From: Athripsodes cinereus
Taxonomy: Eukaryota > Arthropoda > Insecta > Trichoptera > Leptoceridae
Assembly (NCBI GenBank): GCA_947579605.1
Contig: OX388328.1
Coordinates: 14,425,684 to 14,489,683 of the forward strand
Length of the DNA stretch: 64,000 nt
Direction: 5' to 3'
Shown: one piece after another, positions 53,201 to 61,929 of the stretch
Layout of the letters: every line of letters begins with the position of its first letter
Numbering within the stretch: position 1 is the stretch's first letter
Position numbers and translations under genes: made by a program
The notes under the pieces: model-generated
Told to the model about the DNA's origin: nothing
Database searches by the model: none
The model's input: the letters and a program-made list of their open reading frames with translations, nothing else

Positions 53201-56200
53201 GCTAGGGGGGGGGCAGGGGGGGACATATGTCCCCGGGCGCCGCTTTAGGGGGCGCCAAAATGAGTATTAAAACTATTTTTTTTAATTTCATTTTGATGTC
53301 AACAAATGTATTCCAAATACGTTTGCAAGATTGAATTTTGGAGCTCCACAAATATCTTCATTACAAACCAGTAGACCATTAAAGGATGACGTCACAGAAA
53401 AATCATTGAGGGGCATCAGGCATCCCAACACAACAGACGATTACGGTGTAATATTAGGTGGAACGTCTAACGAATACCTAATAATCAAAAAAAACTGTCA
53501 GTGTCGATTTTGTTATTATTTTGTCGTCTGACTTTTTTTTTTTCTCTTATGGCATAACATCCTACAAGGATGATTTGCGCAATCTGACTGTTTGCCCCCC
53601 AAGCAAAAGCAAATCCATAGACAAGATCACGTGACCTTTAATGGTCTGTTGGCAAACACGATTTTAGCACTAAGGGGCGCCATTCTACTCATAAACCAAA
53701 TGACACATCTACAATACAGGATTGCTGATGGCGTTTTTTTTTTAACAAAGATCAGTTTGGGTTCAAATATTATTTTTCATAACTGAAAGTGGCATCTGGT
53801 TTTATCAAATTATACAGGTTGGATAATCTCGAGTCGAATATAGGATTTTACTTGAGTGCAAAGAAAATAATAATAATACTTCACATTAGTTGAAAAGAGA
53901 TAAATGTATCATTAGATGTAGCAAGTAAGTTGTTGATTTAAATAATATTTGAAATCTAGCAAATTTTTCAGTAATTATATTTTATTTTACTTGCAAGAAA
54001 AAACAACATTGGAATTTTTTTCATTACTCATCACATCATCGCTGTTTTTGGATTATCGTGTAAAAATTGTTAATTTTTTTTACAACTTTCGCATACATTT
54101 CTGTAAAAGTTTTTGCTCAACATTTTTAACATTTCATTTAACCAGTCATGTTTTATAAGTATATTTTAATTTTTTATAAAATTTTAACTTTACGCGGCGG
54201 CAGAATTGCCATCCACACTTCTCAGCATTATACAACCAGATAAGTCTCCATATGATCAGTCATGATTATACAAAAACTTAACAGTCTAATGCCGGAAAAA
54301 ATTCACCTATCCAGATATACTACAGGATATCAAAGGATTAGGCTCAAAACATGGGAAATACCAGCATAGTGCCTGAAATATCTGTGTTCAAAAATTTTCT
54401 TACAATATTACAAGTATTTATTTTAATAGATTTTTGAATTTTAATATATCAATTTACCGGTGAATCTAATTTTTGCAAATTATTTATCAAAGATTTCGGA
54501 GCTACCCCTGTAGCTGACAAAACTAATGGTATTATGTAAACGGACCTACATAGAATGCCAATTTTTTTTATTTCTCCTGCTAGTTTTGTATTTTTTCTGC
54601 GACAGTTGTTTGAATATTATGCTTATTTGGTACAGCGATGTCTATTAGATACGTAATTTTAATTTGTTTATCATGTAATTCTAAATCGGGTCTATTATGA
54701 TGTATCAGTATAAAACCCTCGGTTTTCCCATACACTTCCCCAACCATCTGTTTGACGGATATTTGTCACTTGTTTGTTATGAATCTTTATTTTTTTTTAT
54801 TTTTATGTTGATTGTTGTAATTATTATTGAAATTAGTTTTATGTGTATGTTGTATTGATTTGAGATCTATCATGTAAAATGCTTTGGCTGTTTATTGTTT
54901 TAATAAAAAAAAACATGAGATTGGTTGAGATCATTGATGTCTAGCATGAAGTTCTTTCCTATTTTAAGATTCTAACAAAATATTTTAATAGTTTATTCGC
55001 GTACCTATGTACTGTTTCGACATATAAATTTAATGATGTATGATTTTTCGGCCTGTATTATAATTTTATGTAATGTAAAATTATTTTGTTTATTTTTGAA
55101 AAATGTTTTAAGAGATTCAATTTGATCATTATGTAAAGAGGAAATGTTAACAATTCCTTTTCCTCCTATACTTCTAGGCAGAGTCAACCTTTTTTCCGCG
55201 GAATTTGGATGGTGATATCTTTTTTTTGTTAATTTTGTTCTTATTAATCTTTCAAATTTATTTAAATCGGTTTTTGACCATTTTATAATGCCAAATGAGT
55301 ATGTTGATAACGGAATAGCCTACACGTTGATTGCTTTTTCTATATTTTTGGCTGATAGATCGCTTTTACCTAAATATTTTATTTTATCTATCTTTAAAAT
55401 CATTTGTTAATTAATTTTTGTTTTCAGTGTGATATAGATTTTTGGACTGCGGAAGTATTTGTATATTTCATTATTATTAAAATTATTTATTTGATAATGT
55501 GAAGCTATATCCTGACATTCTAAAATTTTACCTTTTACCTTCAATATGAAAAGTTTAACATTTATCTGGCTTAATTGTTTACAATCGTATAGAAAATTAT
55601 TAGTCTGTAGTGTTGTGGAATACTCTATAAATTATTTTTCGAGAAATTTATCGAAGTGGAGAAATTTGGAGAATTATGGTGTATTTTGAGGCAAAATATT
55701 TTTTAGTGTTCATTTTTACAATAAGGATATGGTAAAGAATATACTTAAAAGACAAGTTTTTAAAAGGAACAAATAAAGGGTTTTTCAACAAGGACTTTGT
55801 TTTTTAAAACAAAATAAAACAAAAAAAATTGATGAAGATGATTAAAATTTTTATTGAATTACAAAGAGAAAAGTTTGGCAATTATGCATAAAAAATGATA
55901 TCTGACAAATGTCCACCACGAGCACGCTGACAGATGTCGATTTTTTCATCAAAGTTTTCAATCACTTTTTGGCAAAATGGCGGGACTATTTCGCTAATCA
56001 CATCACGGATTTTGAGTTTTAAGGCTGCAATCGATTCGATTGGCTCCGTATAGACTCTGTCCTTAACATAGCCCCACAAAAAATAATCCAGTGGCGTTAA
56101 ATCACACGATCTGGCTGGCCACTTAACAGCTGAGTTTCGTGAAATCATGCGATCGGGAAATTTGGTTTGCAATAAATTGATCGTTTCATTGGCTGTGTGA

Positions 56201-59200
56201 CATGTGGCACCGTCCTGTTGAAACCACATGTCAGTGATATCCACTTCATCAATAATAGGCCAAAATTGAGTTGTCAACATCTTGCGATAGCGTGATCCAT
56301 TGACCGTTACCGCATTTCCAGTCTCATCTTCGAAAAAAAACGGCCCAATTACGCCTCCAGACCACATAGCGCACCATACAGTGACACGCTGAGCATGCAA
56401 CGGCTTCTCAATAATTGCTCTAGGATTTTCAGAAGCCCAAATGCGGCAATTTTGCTTGTTGACGTACCCTGACAAGTGAAAATGGGCTTCGTCTGAAAAA
56501 ATGATTTTTTCAGTAAAACCAGCGGGTTGTTCCTGAATGAATTGAGCGAATCTACGGCGATTTGAATGGTCGTTCGGCTTCAATTCCTGCACCAGTTGAA
56601 CCTTGTAAGGCTTCAAAGCCAAATCCTTACGCAAAATTCGCCATGTGGTGGTTTTGGATAACCCCAATTGTCGAGAACGTCGAGGAATTGACAAATTTGG
56701 ATCTGCTTCAACACTGTGGCTCACGGCTGCGATGTTTTCAGTTGAACGACCCGGTCGTACACGCGTTGGTGTTAACACATTTTGTATCGAGCCTGTCGAC
56801 TCAAATTTAGCGACCAAATTCTTAATAGCGGTCTCAGAAGGACGATTATGTTGTCCGAAAATATCACGAATTTGACGAAATGTCACTTTAGCAGAACCAC
56901 CATTTTCATAATGGATTTTAATTATTTTAATGCGATTTTCAAGCGAAATTGAATTCATTGCAACAATTGCCAATGCATCCACTACGAATACGTCAAAAAA
57001 TTAAATGTCTGTTATTGGCATCTTATCTTGGCACGCAGAGGACGGTTTGCATGTTTCTTACATGCAGCTGATCTGCTGGCTACCCCACTTGTGGGATATG
57101 CCGTGATGGTATAATAAATAAATAAATAAAATTCATTGTTCACTTATTAGTTACTAGTTTTTGTAATCCGGCATCGCTCGGGTTGAAATAAACAGATAAC
57201 CGACAAATACATGAGTTATTGAAAAAATACAGTAAACATTTACGTAAATAATAGTAGTAAAAACCTCTTTCCAATGAAAAAGCTTGAAGTTTGACACCAC
57301 ACATGCCCATTTAAAAAAATGGTAGGTACCATTATGGAAAAAGTATTAAAAACCTCTGATTTGGGCCCAAATCAGCCCGATGAAGTTTTAGACCGATCAG
57401 GTTTTCCGGTATTGGGCGAAGGGTTATAATATTTTTGTGAAAATTATGGAGATAAAATTTCTCTTCTGTCAGAGGAGAAATTCTCGGAGAAATTTCTCGT
57501 TCTCGAGAAATTTCCTTTGAGAATTTTCTCTACTCACATCACTTTTAGTCTGTATTTTATTTCATTAAAAAACCAGTTTGATGATTCGAAAATGAACCAT
57601 ATAAATCGTAAAATTTCTAAATTTTCTTGATGGCTCCGAGAAGGGGCGTCGACTTTGTGCCATGTCCCCGGGCGCAGATGACCCTAGCTACGCCACTGGG
57701 CATATCCCACAAGCAGAGAAGCCAGCAAACCAGTTGCACGTCGTAAATATGCAAACGGTCTCTATTCCAACTGATTTTTTCAACTTTCCTACTATTTTCG
57801 AGATCCTAAGGAAGGGCAACTGCTCCTCTCCCCTTCCTAGGTACGTCGATGTTATATATCGTTGCCGTGGATGTGAAGTGATGTAACCCACAAGACAGAC
57901 ATTTCGAGAAAAAGGGTGATGAAGTTATGCTGTCGCGTCCGCCAATACCAAATTGACTATAACTAAGTTATTTTTGCATAGATTTCAATAAAAAATTTAC
58001 ACAATATTCCTGATCACATATTCCACTAATATAAATAACAAAATATTAAAGAACTTTTATATTTTAGAAGTAAACACGAATTTATCACTTGGGTTATTTC
58101 ACCACTGTAGCTGAGAAAGATCCACCTGTAGGAAAGTTGTTGGAAAGTTACGCGCTATGCGGCTTGGATCTTTTCACTTCTATAATTTAATTGAACTATT
58201 TATTCCTGTCTGCGTTAGTGAAATGCTCTAACACACTTTTGAAATGATGTAAAAACACTTAACATCTCTTCACAATTTTCCAAAAATGCCCTTTAGGAAT
58301 ATCAAATCACTTATTTCTCTTAACCACTATGTTCTCCGTGGTTTTCTGAACAAAACTGCATACTTAACTTATTTTTCAAAAAAGTGTGGCTTGGATCACT
58401 TCACCTCCACGGCAACGATATAATGAATATGCAAGTTGTCCTATTTGTGTTAGTAAAAAAATTAAAACATTGAGGATGTGTGGCAAACCTCATTACTGCT
58501 GAATTTCAGATATTAAAAATGTCATTATTTTGAAATGCCTACTAAACTCTAATTATTTTTTCAAAGGTTTGCTGTGACTACGGCCTTCACATGGGTGTCA
58601 CCTGGTGGTCTGACAGCGTCCAGAAGGAAATACAGACACTCTGCACCCAGGAATTCGGAGTCAACTCCTTCAAGATGTTCATGGCATACCGAGATGCCTG
58701 GATGTTGGATGATTATGAATTGTATTCCGCCTTTCAGGCCGTGTCATCGCACGGTGCATTGCCTCAGGTAAAGTTAAGTAAAATAATTGAAAAGGGGGAG
58801 CGTACAAACAAATTAACACATTTTTATAATCATTCGACGATCGATCGCTACAACACATCCATCCTCTTCTATGACAACTTTGATGGTATGGTTGAATATT
58901 GTTCATATCACATTAAAGCACATTCAGAGCGCTTTTTAGCAAAAACGGTAAAGTGTTCAATTTTCAACAAGTTTGGCAGAAAAACCCTCAAAACTTGTCG
59001 ACGCTGCGAACATTTTAATGTGATAAAATATGAAAACATATATTTATTAACAAAATTAGTTTTTAACTTCTAAAAAAAACTTAATTATAGCTTCAATGTA
59101 TTCGTTTAAAAAAAAGCATATTTCTAAAATTAGAAATTGGGTGTGTTTGGCAGACAATACACGAGAATCCTACAATTTTTCATGTTTTTTTTTAATATTC

Positions 59201-61522
59201 CGAAAAGTTAGATAGTTATTAAAAATATTAGTTAACCAAATTTAATTTTTGTTTTTGTTTTTTTTCATGAATATTGCTACTACTACTATACCATCACGGC
59301 ATATCCCACAAGTGGGGTAGCCAGCAGACCAACTGCATGTAAGAAACATGCAAGCTGAATATTGACCGATTTAAAAAAATTTTTTGATAAAATTTCTCAT
59401 ATTTTGAAACCAAAAATCACCACATGAACTTGATTTTTTGTTTATTAAAAAAAGTTTTCTAAAATCTATAGTATTTATTAGCTCGATAGGATGAATAAAA
59501 AAAATACATATTTTACAAATAATTTGTGTTTGATATAACAAAAAGTACCTAAATAAATCTCATCAGTCGGCTATTTAGTTTTTTTTTAAGTAAAAAACTA
59601 ATATTGGCAATAAATATTTGTTTTTTTTATTTCTCCAAATCAAAATGTTCGCAAGGGTCAATAAGTTTTGAGAGTTTTTCTACCAAATTTGTTGAAAATT
59701 ACATATTTAACCGTTTTTGGTAGAGAGCGCTCTTCGGCTTGCAGCTATTTCATATATTTAGCAACAATATACTATATTTAAATTGCTATAAGCAACCTGC
59801 TATGTTACACTATACAAGCTTTTTTGAGCCATTGCTTTGTTATAGCACATGAAAATATCTTTTACTCATAAACACGGAATTACTCCTGTTCCAACTGTTG
59901 TATTATATATAAGACCCAATACTTCAATGTGCCGTTAGGGTGACGTTTATCTTGAGCTAGCCCTTAATTCATTTTAACTTGGTTTTAAATCAAATAAACT
60001 TAATTATTTCACACTTATTTTATACTAACACGTAAGTGACAGATAAAGTGACTCAGTGAAACATATCAGCTAATTTATTATTGATAATATATAAATGGAC
60101 AATTTGTAAAACGCATTTTACTCATAATATGGCCTCAAGGGCGCCATATTGTGTGTAAATTGTACGAAAGTCTTCCTCTTCTTCTCAATCTTTTATGAGA
60201 CCCAAAGGTCTGTTTATGCAGGAAGCTCCTCTTGGGATGTGGAGATCAATTTTCACTGATTAATTCAATTTTGATAACAATAATAACATAATCCTATCTG
60301 TCCCTTATATTTTAGTGTTAAATAGTTGTGAAATTGAAGTGTCTTGGATGTAAAAGCTAATTTAACCAATTTAAGGGCTAATTCAAGATAAACATTACTC
60401 TAGGGTCACATCAAAACATTGAGTCTAAGTTGTGCAAACTTCCACTGCCTCAAAAACACTCCTAAGCAATGAATTACAAAAATCAATTCACTATCGTCGG
60501 CTGTTGTGATGTATTCAAATGTCATCTCTCAGTTTCTGCCTGACAATGCGACGAGGCTTAAAAATACACCTTTAGAATACAAACAAACAATGCTAAATCG
60601 CTACAAGTATAACTATGCACAAGAATGCTTTTCTCAGCTTGCCGCTCGGTATAAATTCACCTTTTATATTCATGTTGCGTTGACATTCTGTTTACAGGTC
60701 CACGCTGAGAATGGACACATCATAGCCAAGAACGTGGAGAAACTTCTGGCTAAAGGAGTAACTGGACCAGAAGGGCATGAACTCTCCAGGAATGAGGAGA
60801 TTGAAATGGAAGCTGTTAACAGAGCGTGCGTTATTGCCAATCAGGTAAATTCACTAAATTTTTGAGACAAAATCTTCAGAAATTACACTATTACGCATTC
60901 TGTCTTTCAGACTTTCCTATCTATTTAATAATAATAATGGAACAGGTGACTGACACAGAAACGTGTCTTTGACACAGAAACGGGTGACTGACACAGAAGC
61001 GGGTGACTGACACAGAAACGGGTGACTGACACAGAAACGGGTTACTGACACAGAAACGTGTCTCGACATAGAAATGGCTAAAATGTATTTGAAATGACAC
61101 AGATAGATTGTCAAACTAACACAGAAATTAGTAACATTGGCACAGAAACAGGTTACACTTGGCACATGTTCCCGTGTGGCTTGAAATACCAGGTGAAAAC
61201 CCTGATGAATTGAAAGCGGTATATCAAAAATAGTAATAATAATAAAAAAAAGCACTTTAATGTATAAATTAATTTTTACTTGAAGTGTAAATATTGCTCT
61301 GAGGCTTCCAGTAATTCTAATTTTTTAAAAACAATTTTTTAGTCAAATGTTTACAAAAGTTCCCATTTCACCATTTTCACATATATTTGCAGGCCCAGAC
61401 TCCACTATACATTGTCCATATGATGTCCAAATCAGCTGTGAAGGCTCTCACGGAAGCTAGGAGACGAGGACAGAACAAACCTGTCTTCGGAGAAACCCTG
61501 GCCGCTACAGTGGGCACAGACG
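47176..61522 (+). CDS. DPYS: Dihydropyrimidinase/CRMP-family amidohydrolase, partial split gene
   Basis: The enzyme hydrolyses dihydrouracil and dihydrothymine in cytosolic pyrimidine breakdown; insect orthologues can also yield a CRMP protein. Six exons (47176-47270, 52080-52264, 52420-52496, 58567-58767, 60698-60844, 61393-61522) join in phase with GT-AG borders to about 278 residues of a family about 500-590 long. Numbered from the first visible residue, zinc ligands are H62 and H64 (GGIDPHTH), the carboxylated lysine K155 (NSFKMFMAY), H188 (VHAENG) and H244 (YIVHMMS). [30 protein letters not shown] and [12 protein letters not shown] are further family signatures. All ligands seen so far are kept, which favours an active hydrolase. 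The exon with the start codon was not found, and exons after [12 protein letters not shown] lie beyond the window. Introns of 4.8 and 6.1 kb are full of transposons. Confidence 0.93.
47715..47830 (-). repeat. tRNA-like SINE fragment
   Basis: On the - strand TAGCTTAATTGGACAGAGC (A-box-like) precedes GGTTGTGGGTTCAAGTACC (B-box-like) at tRNA-like spacing. A relative lies at 4180-4260. Confidence 0.6.
48150..48415 (+). repeat. SINE-like retroposon copies
   Basis: TCAGCGTTGAGGCATGCCAC, then a second start AACATTGAGGTACGCCACCC, GACGATTTGTATGTTTATTA and CCCCACTTGTAGGAAATGCC. It appears to be two partial copies of the TAG-tailed SINE in tandem. Confidence 0.6.
48955..49062 (+). repeat. LINE 3'-end-like segment
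   Basis: GGAAGAAATCGCATAGGTATGC, GCGATAAGTCCGCCTTTTGC and ATTTTTATGTCAATAAA. A similar GCGATA / CTTCC segment occurs reversed at 51640-51660. Probably the 3' UTR of a LINE. Confidence 0.5.
49416..49665 (-). pseudogene. LINE C-terminal fragment with zinc knuckle
   Basis: The frame reads [39 protein letters not shown] and [11 protein letters not shown], preceded by KTLNRLRS. CxCGxxQTxxHLLxCPL is the CCHC knuckle at the C-terminus of many LINE ORF2 proteins. Open but lacking the RT. Confidence 0.8.
49695..49800 (+). pseudogene. Short LINE family A fragment
   Basis: [14 protein letters not shown] and VYLSERSGA resemble LRWFSHVERIEGER / IYLSERKGVG of 8380-8990, with frameshifts. Confidence 0.65.
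50943..51371. mobile_element. hAT element, CAGGCCTGGGCAAAC end
   Basis: CAGGCCTGGGC and CCCGGGCCTG bound 429 bp. The flanks ATCCAGAG and ATTTAGAG match at 6 of 8, and the uninterrupted copy at 4910 has a single ATCCAGAG there. This confirms the insertion. Confidence 0.8.
50988..51178. mobile_element. 191-bp MITE nested inside the hAT element
   Basis: CCCCCTATTCTATATTGATT and AATCAATATAGAATAAGGGG begin inverted repeats of about 60 bp. TA flanks both ends. Confidence 0.8.
51535..51690 (-). repeat. LINE 3'-end fragment
   Basis: On the - strand GCAATAAAGATTTTTATTATT closes the segment, like the 3' tail CAATAAAGCTGTTATTATTA of the LINE at 29700. It is absent from the sister repeat at 5040-5090. 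Confidence 0.65.
52080..52264 (+). CDS. DPYS: Dihydropyrimidinase exon B with the HxH zinc site
   Basis: Encodes [30 protein letters not shown] and [16 protein letters not shown]. Acceptor TTGATTGCAG, donor GTTAGT. It carries the first two zinc histidines. Confidence 0.95.
52420..52496 (+). CDS. DPYS: Dihydropyrimidinase exon C
   Basis: Encodes [19 protein letters not shown] and RELADEK. A 155-bp intron precedes it. Acceptor TTATTTCAG; donor GTGAAA (weaker). Ends in phase 0. Confidence 0.95.
52756..53160 (+). mobile_element. Helitron-like repeat interrupted by a LINE fragment
   Basis: It begins A|TCTATACTAATAATATTA and ends GCAAACTGCTAG|T, which fits Helitron rules (5' TC, 3' CTAG, insertion between A and T). 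GGCTCCGAAACTACTGAACC and GTGCGAAGCCGGTGC are typical of this common insect repeat. A LINE fragment is inserted at 52887-53061. The class is tentative. Confidence 0.5.
52887..53061 (-). mobile_element. RTE-like LINE 3' fragment, 175 bp
   Basis: The - strand carries the same C-terminal coding segment as 7373-7550 (RRWREVV / DALD region). It is flanked by the 11-bp duplication ACATAGGCTAT (52876-52886 and 53062-53072). Confidence 0.88.
53374..53646. mobile_element. 273-bp MITE, copy 2
   Basis: Same ends (GACCATTAAAGG / CCTTTAATGGTC) and same length as 25779-26051, opposite orientation. The left flank is TA; the right flank TG is a mutated TA. Confidence 0.88.
54185..54535. repeat. Dispersed repeat R3, copy 3 of 3
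   Basis: CGCGGCGGCAGAATTGCCAT, ATAAGTCTCCATATGATCAG and CACCTATCCAGATATAC. It continues into the LINE remnant on its right, unlike the other two copies. Confidence 0.7.
54540..55540 (-). pseudogene. Degenerate LINE protein remnant
   Basis: The - strand has [19 protein letters not shown], then [20 protein letters not shown] and [14 protein letters not shown]. This matches the RLYLPRxxGGRGLxxL segment downstream of the RT core in some LINE groups. Stops and frameshifts are frequent elsewhere. Confidence 0.6.
55882..56958 (-). CDS. Mariner-type transposase, DD41D
   Basis: An intact Tc1/mariner transposase of 358 residues from the ATG at 56958; the open frame continues upstream without another ATG. 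The N-terminus has paired helix-turn-helix motifs ([32 protein letters not shown]). The catalytic triad is D in [12 protein letters not shown] in [12 protein letters not shown], and D in [13 protein letters not shown] count 41 residues between the second and third, which is the DD41D (rosa-like) spacing. [15 protein letters not shown] is a further family motif. No stop or frameshift is present, so the gene could still make protein. Only about 50 bp separate the ATG from a SINE fragment at about 57028, and no inverted repeat pair was found, so the copy may be immobile. Confidence 0.92.
   Translation of the reverse strand: MNSISLENRIKIIKIHYENGGSAKVTFRQIRDIFGQHNRPSETAIKNLVAKFESTGSIQNVLTPTRVRPGRSTENIAAVSHSVEADPNLSIPRRSRQLGLSKTTTWRILRKDLALKPYKVQLVQELKPNDHSNRRRFAQFIQEQPAGFTEKIIFSDEAHFHLSGYVNKQNCRIWASENPRAIIEKPLHAQRVTVWCAMWSGGVIGPFFFEDETGNAVTVNGSRYRKMLTTQFWPIIDEVDITDMWFQQDGATCHTANETINLLQTKFPDRMISRNSAVKWPARSCDLTPLDYFLWGYVKDRVYTEPIESIAALKLKIRDVISEIVPPFCQKVIENFDEKIDICQRARGGHLSDIIFYA
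57028..57125 (+). repeat. SINE-like retroposon, 3' fragment
   Basis: TTGGCACGCAGAGGACGG through GGGATATGCCGTGATGGTAT, followed by an AATAAATAAATAAA tail. It sits just outside the mariner gene start. Confidence 0.8.
57699..57770 (-). repeat. SINE-like retroposon, target of the 53191 element
   Basis: CATATCCCACAAGCAGAGAA and CCAGCAAACCAGTTGCACGT continue the SINE broken at 53160-53190 (ACCATCATGGCATATC). Confidence 0.75.
57859..58418. mobile_element. 560-bp MITE, TA duplication, near an exon
   Basis: TCGTTGCCGTGGATGTGAAG and CTTCACCTCCACGGCAACGA form the ends, flanked by TA. GGCTTGGATC occurs twice in the right half. Noncoding. It ends about 150 bp before the exon at 58567. Confidence 0.8.
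58567..58767 (+). CDS. DPYS: Dihydropyrimidinase exon D with the carboxylated lysine
   Basis: Encodes [38 protein letters not shown] and [12 protein letters not shown]. Acceptor TTTTTTCAAAG, donor GTAAAG. It carries the metal-bridging lysine in SFKMF. Confidence 0.95.
59278..59360 (-). repeat. SINE-like retroposon, 3' fragment
   Basis: CTACTACTACTATACCATCA, CGGCATATCCCACAAGTGGG and CCAACTGCATGTAAGAAACA: a well-conserved reverse 3' end with its trinucleotide tail. Confidence 0.85.
59931..60420. mobile_element. MITE-like inverted repeat, about 490 bp
   Basis: CAATGTGCCGTTAGGGTGAC ... TCTTGAGCTAGCCCTTAA at the left is answered by TTAAGGGCTAATTCAAGATA ... TAGGGTCACATCAAAACATT at the right. Similar TTAAGGGCTAGTTCAAGATA sequence is at 14875. 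Termini and duplication not fixed. Confidence 0.6.
60698..60844 (+). CDS. DPYS: Dihydropyrimidinase exon E
   Basis: Encodes [40 protein letters not shown] and NRACVIANQ. Acceptor CTGTTTACAG, donor GTAAAT. It carries a zinc histidine in VHAENG. Confidence 0.95.
60944..61075. repeat. Minisatellite, unit GGTGACTGACACAGAAACG
   Basis: About six units of 18-20 bp, with GGTGACTGACACAGAAACG as the commonest form. It lies in the 548-bp intron between exons E and F and is bracketed by AATAATAAT runs (60927, 61230), suggesting it arrived in or expanded from a retroposon. Confidence 0.88.
61393..61522 (+). CDS. DPYS: Dihydropyrimidinase exon F
   Basis: Encodes [29 protein letters not shown] and [15 protein letters not shown]. 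Acceptor TATTTGCAG, donor GTAAAA in phase 1. It carries the last zinc histidine seen (YIVHMMS). Later exons should hold the catalytic aspartate. Confidence 0.94.
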
Positions 61523-61726
61523 GTAAAACAGAAATACTAATACATACAGTCATCGCACTTGCTACACTGTGGGTGTCACATGCCTGGTGTGCTGGGGGAA
61601 AGAGACAAAGATAATAGTGACAGGAATGCTTCAAATTATTCTTTCAATCGTACATATACATTAATTATCTAATCATGGCATATTCCACAAGTGGGTAACC
61701 ATCAAATTAACTGTAACTAATACACC

Positions 61727-61925
61727 TAGGTACATATCGACTTTTAGTTCTGTAATTCAACAAGTAGAAATGTCTTATATTAGAGAAATCATCATTTTTA
61801 TAATTTTGCTATATTTATATAATGCTTTAAAAACACAACAGAAAGTGAAATATTCTATATAATAATAATCACACTGTTATTAAAGACATACATTGTCTTT
61901 GTTCTGTTCAATAGTTATTAATAAA
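61727..61925. repeat. Dispersed repeat, copy 3 of 3 (inverted)
   Basis: ACAAGTAGAAATGTCTTATA, GCTTTAAAAACACAACAG, AATCACACTGTTATTAAAGA and CATTGTCTTTGTTC are the reverse of 4022-4160 and 19258-19440. Confidence 0.7.
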
Positions 61926-61929
61926 CCAT

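Larger units (their letters stand above)
55608..57544. mobile_element. hAT element carrying a mariner insertion
   Basis: TAGTGTTGTG at the left and CACATCACTT at the right, with the exact duplication TTAGTCTG (55600-55607, 57545-57552). GAGAAATTTCTCG palindromes at the right end match 24797-24992. The 1.9-kb length is due to the mariner copy and a SINE fragment. Confidence 0.87.
53191..57698. mobile_element. 4.5-kb composite hAT element in a host intron
   Basis: CAGTGGCGTAGCTAGGG and CCCTAGCTACGCCACTG are exact inverse ends. GTCCCCGGGCGC follows at both ends. The exact duplication GGCATATC (53183-53190, 57699-57706) lies in the conserved CGGCATATCCCAC block of the TAG-tailed SINE. No hAT transposase is recognised. 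The length comes from later insertions: a 273-bp MITE, repeat R3, a LINE remnant and a second hAT carrying a mariner gene. Confidence 0.93.
52497..58566 (+). other. Dihydropyrimidinase intron of 6.1 kb with a transposon nest
   Basis: Holds a Helitron-like repeat (52756-53160), the composite hAT (53191-57698) and a MITE (57859-58418). No alternative exon resembling the neighbouring CDYGLHxGxTWW exon was seen. Confidence 0.8.
58768..60697 (+). other. Dihydropyrimidinase intron of 1.9 kb
   Basis: Contains a reverse SINE fragment (59278-59360) and a MITE-like inverted repeat (59931-60420). The remainder is AT-rich and unassigned. Confidence 0.7.

Noticed and set aside
60506..60865. 119-codon frame as an alternative first exon of the hydrolase
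   Set aside because: Only its last 49 codons (the exon at 60698) match the family; the upstream part is intron read-through.
60944..61075. CRISPR-like array
   Set aside because: Units are contiguous with no spacers and the DNA is an animal intron; this is a minisatellite.
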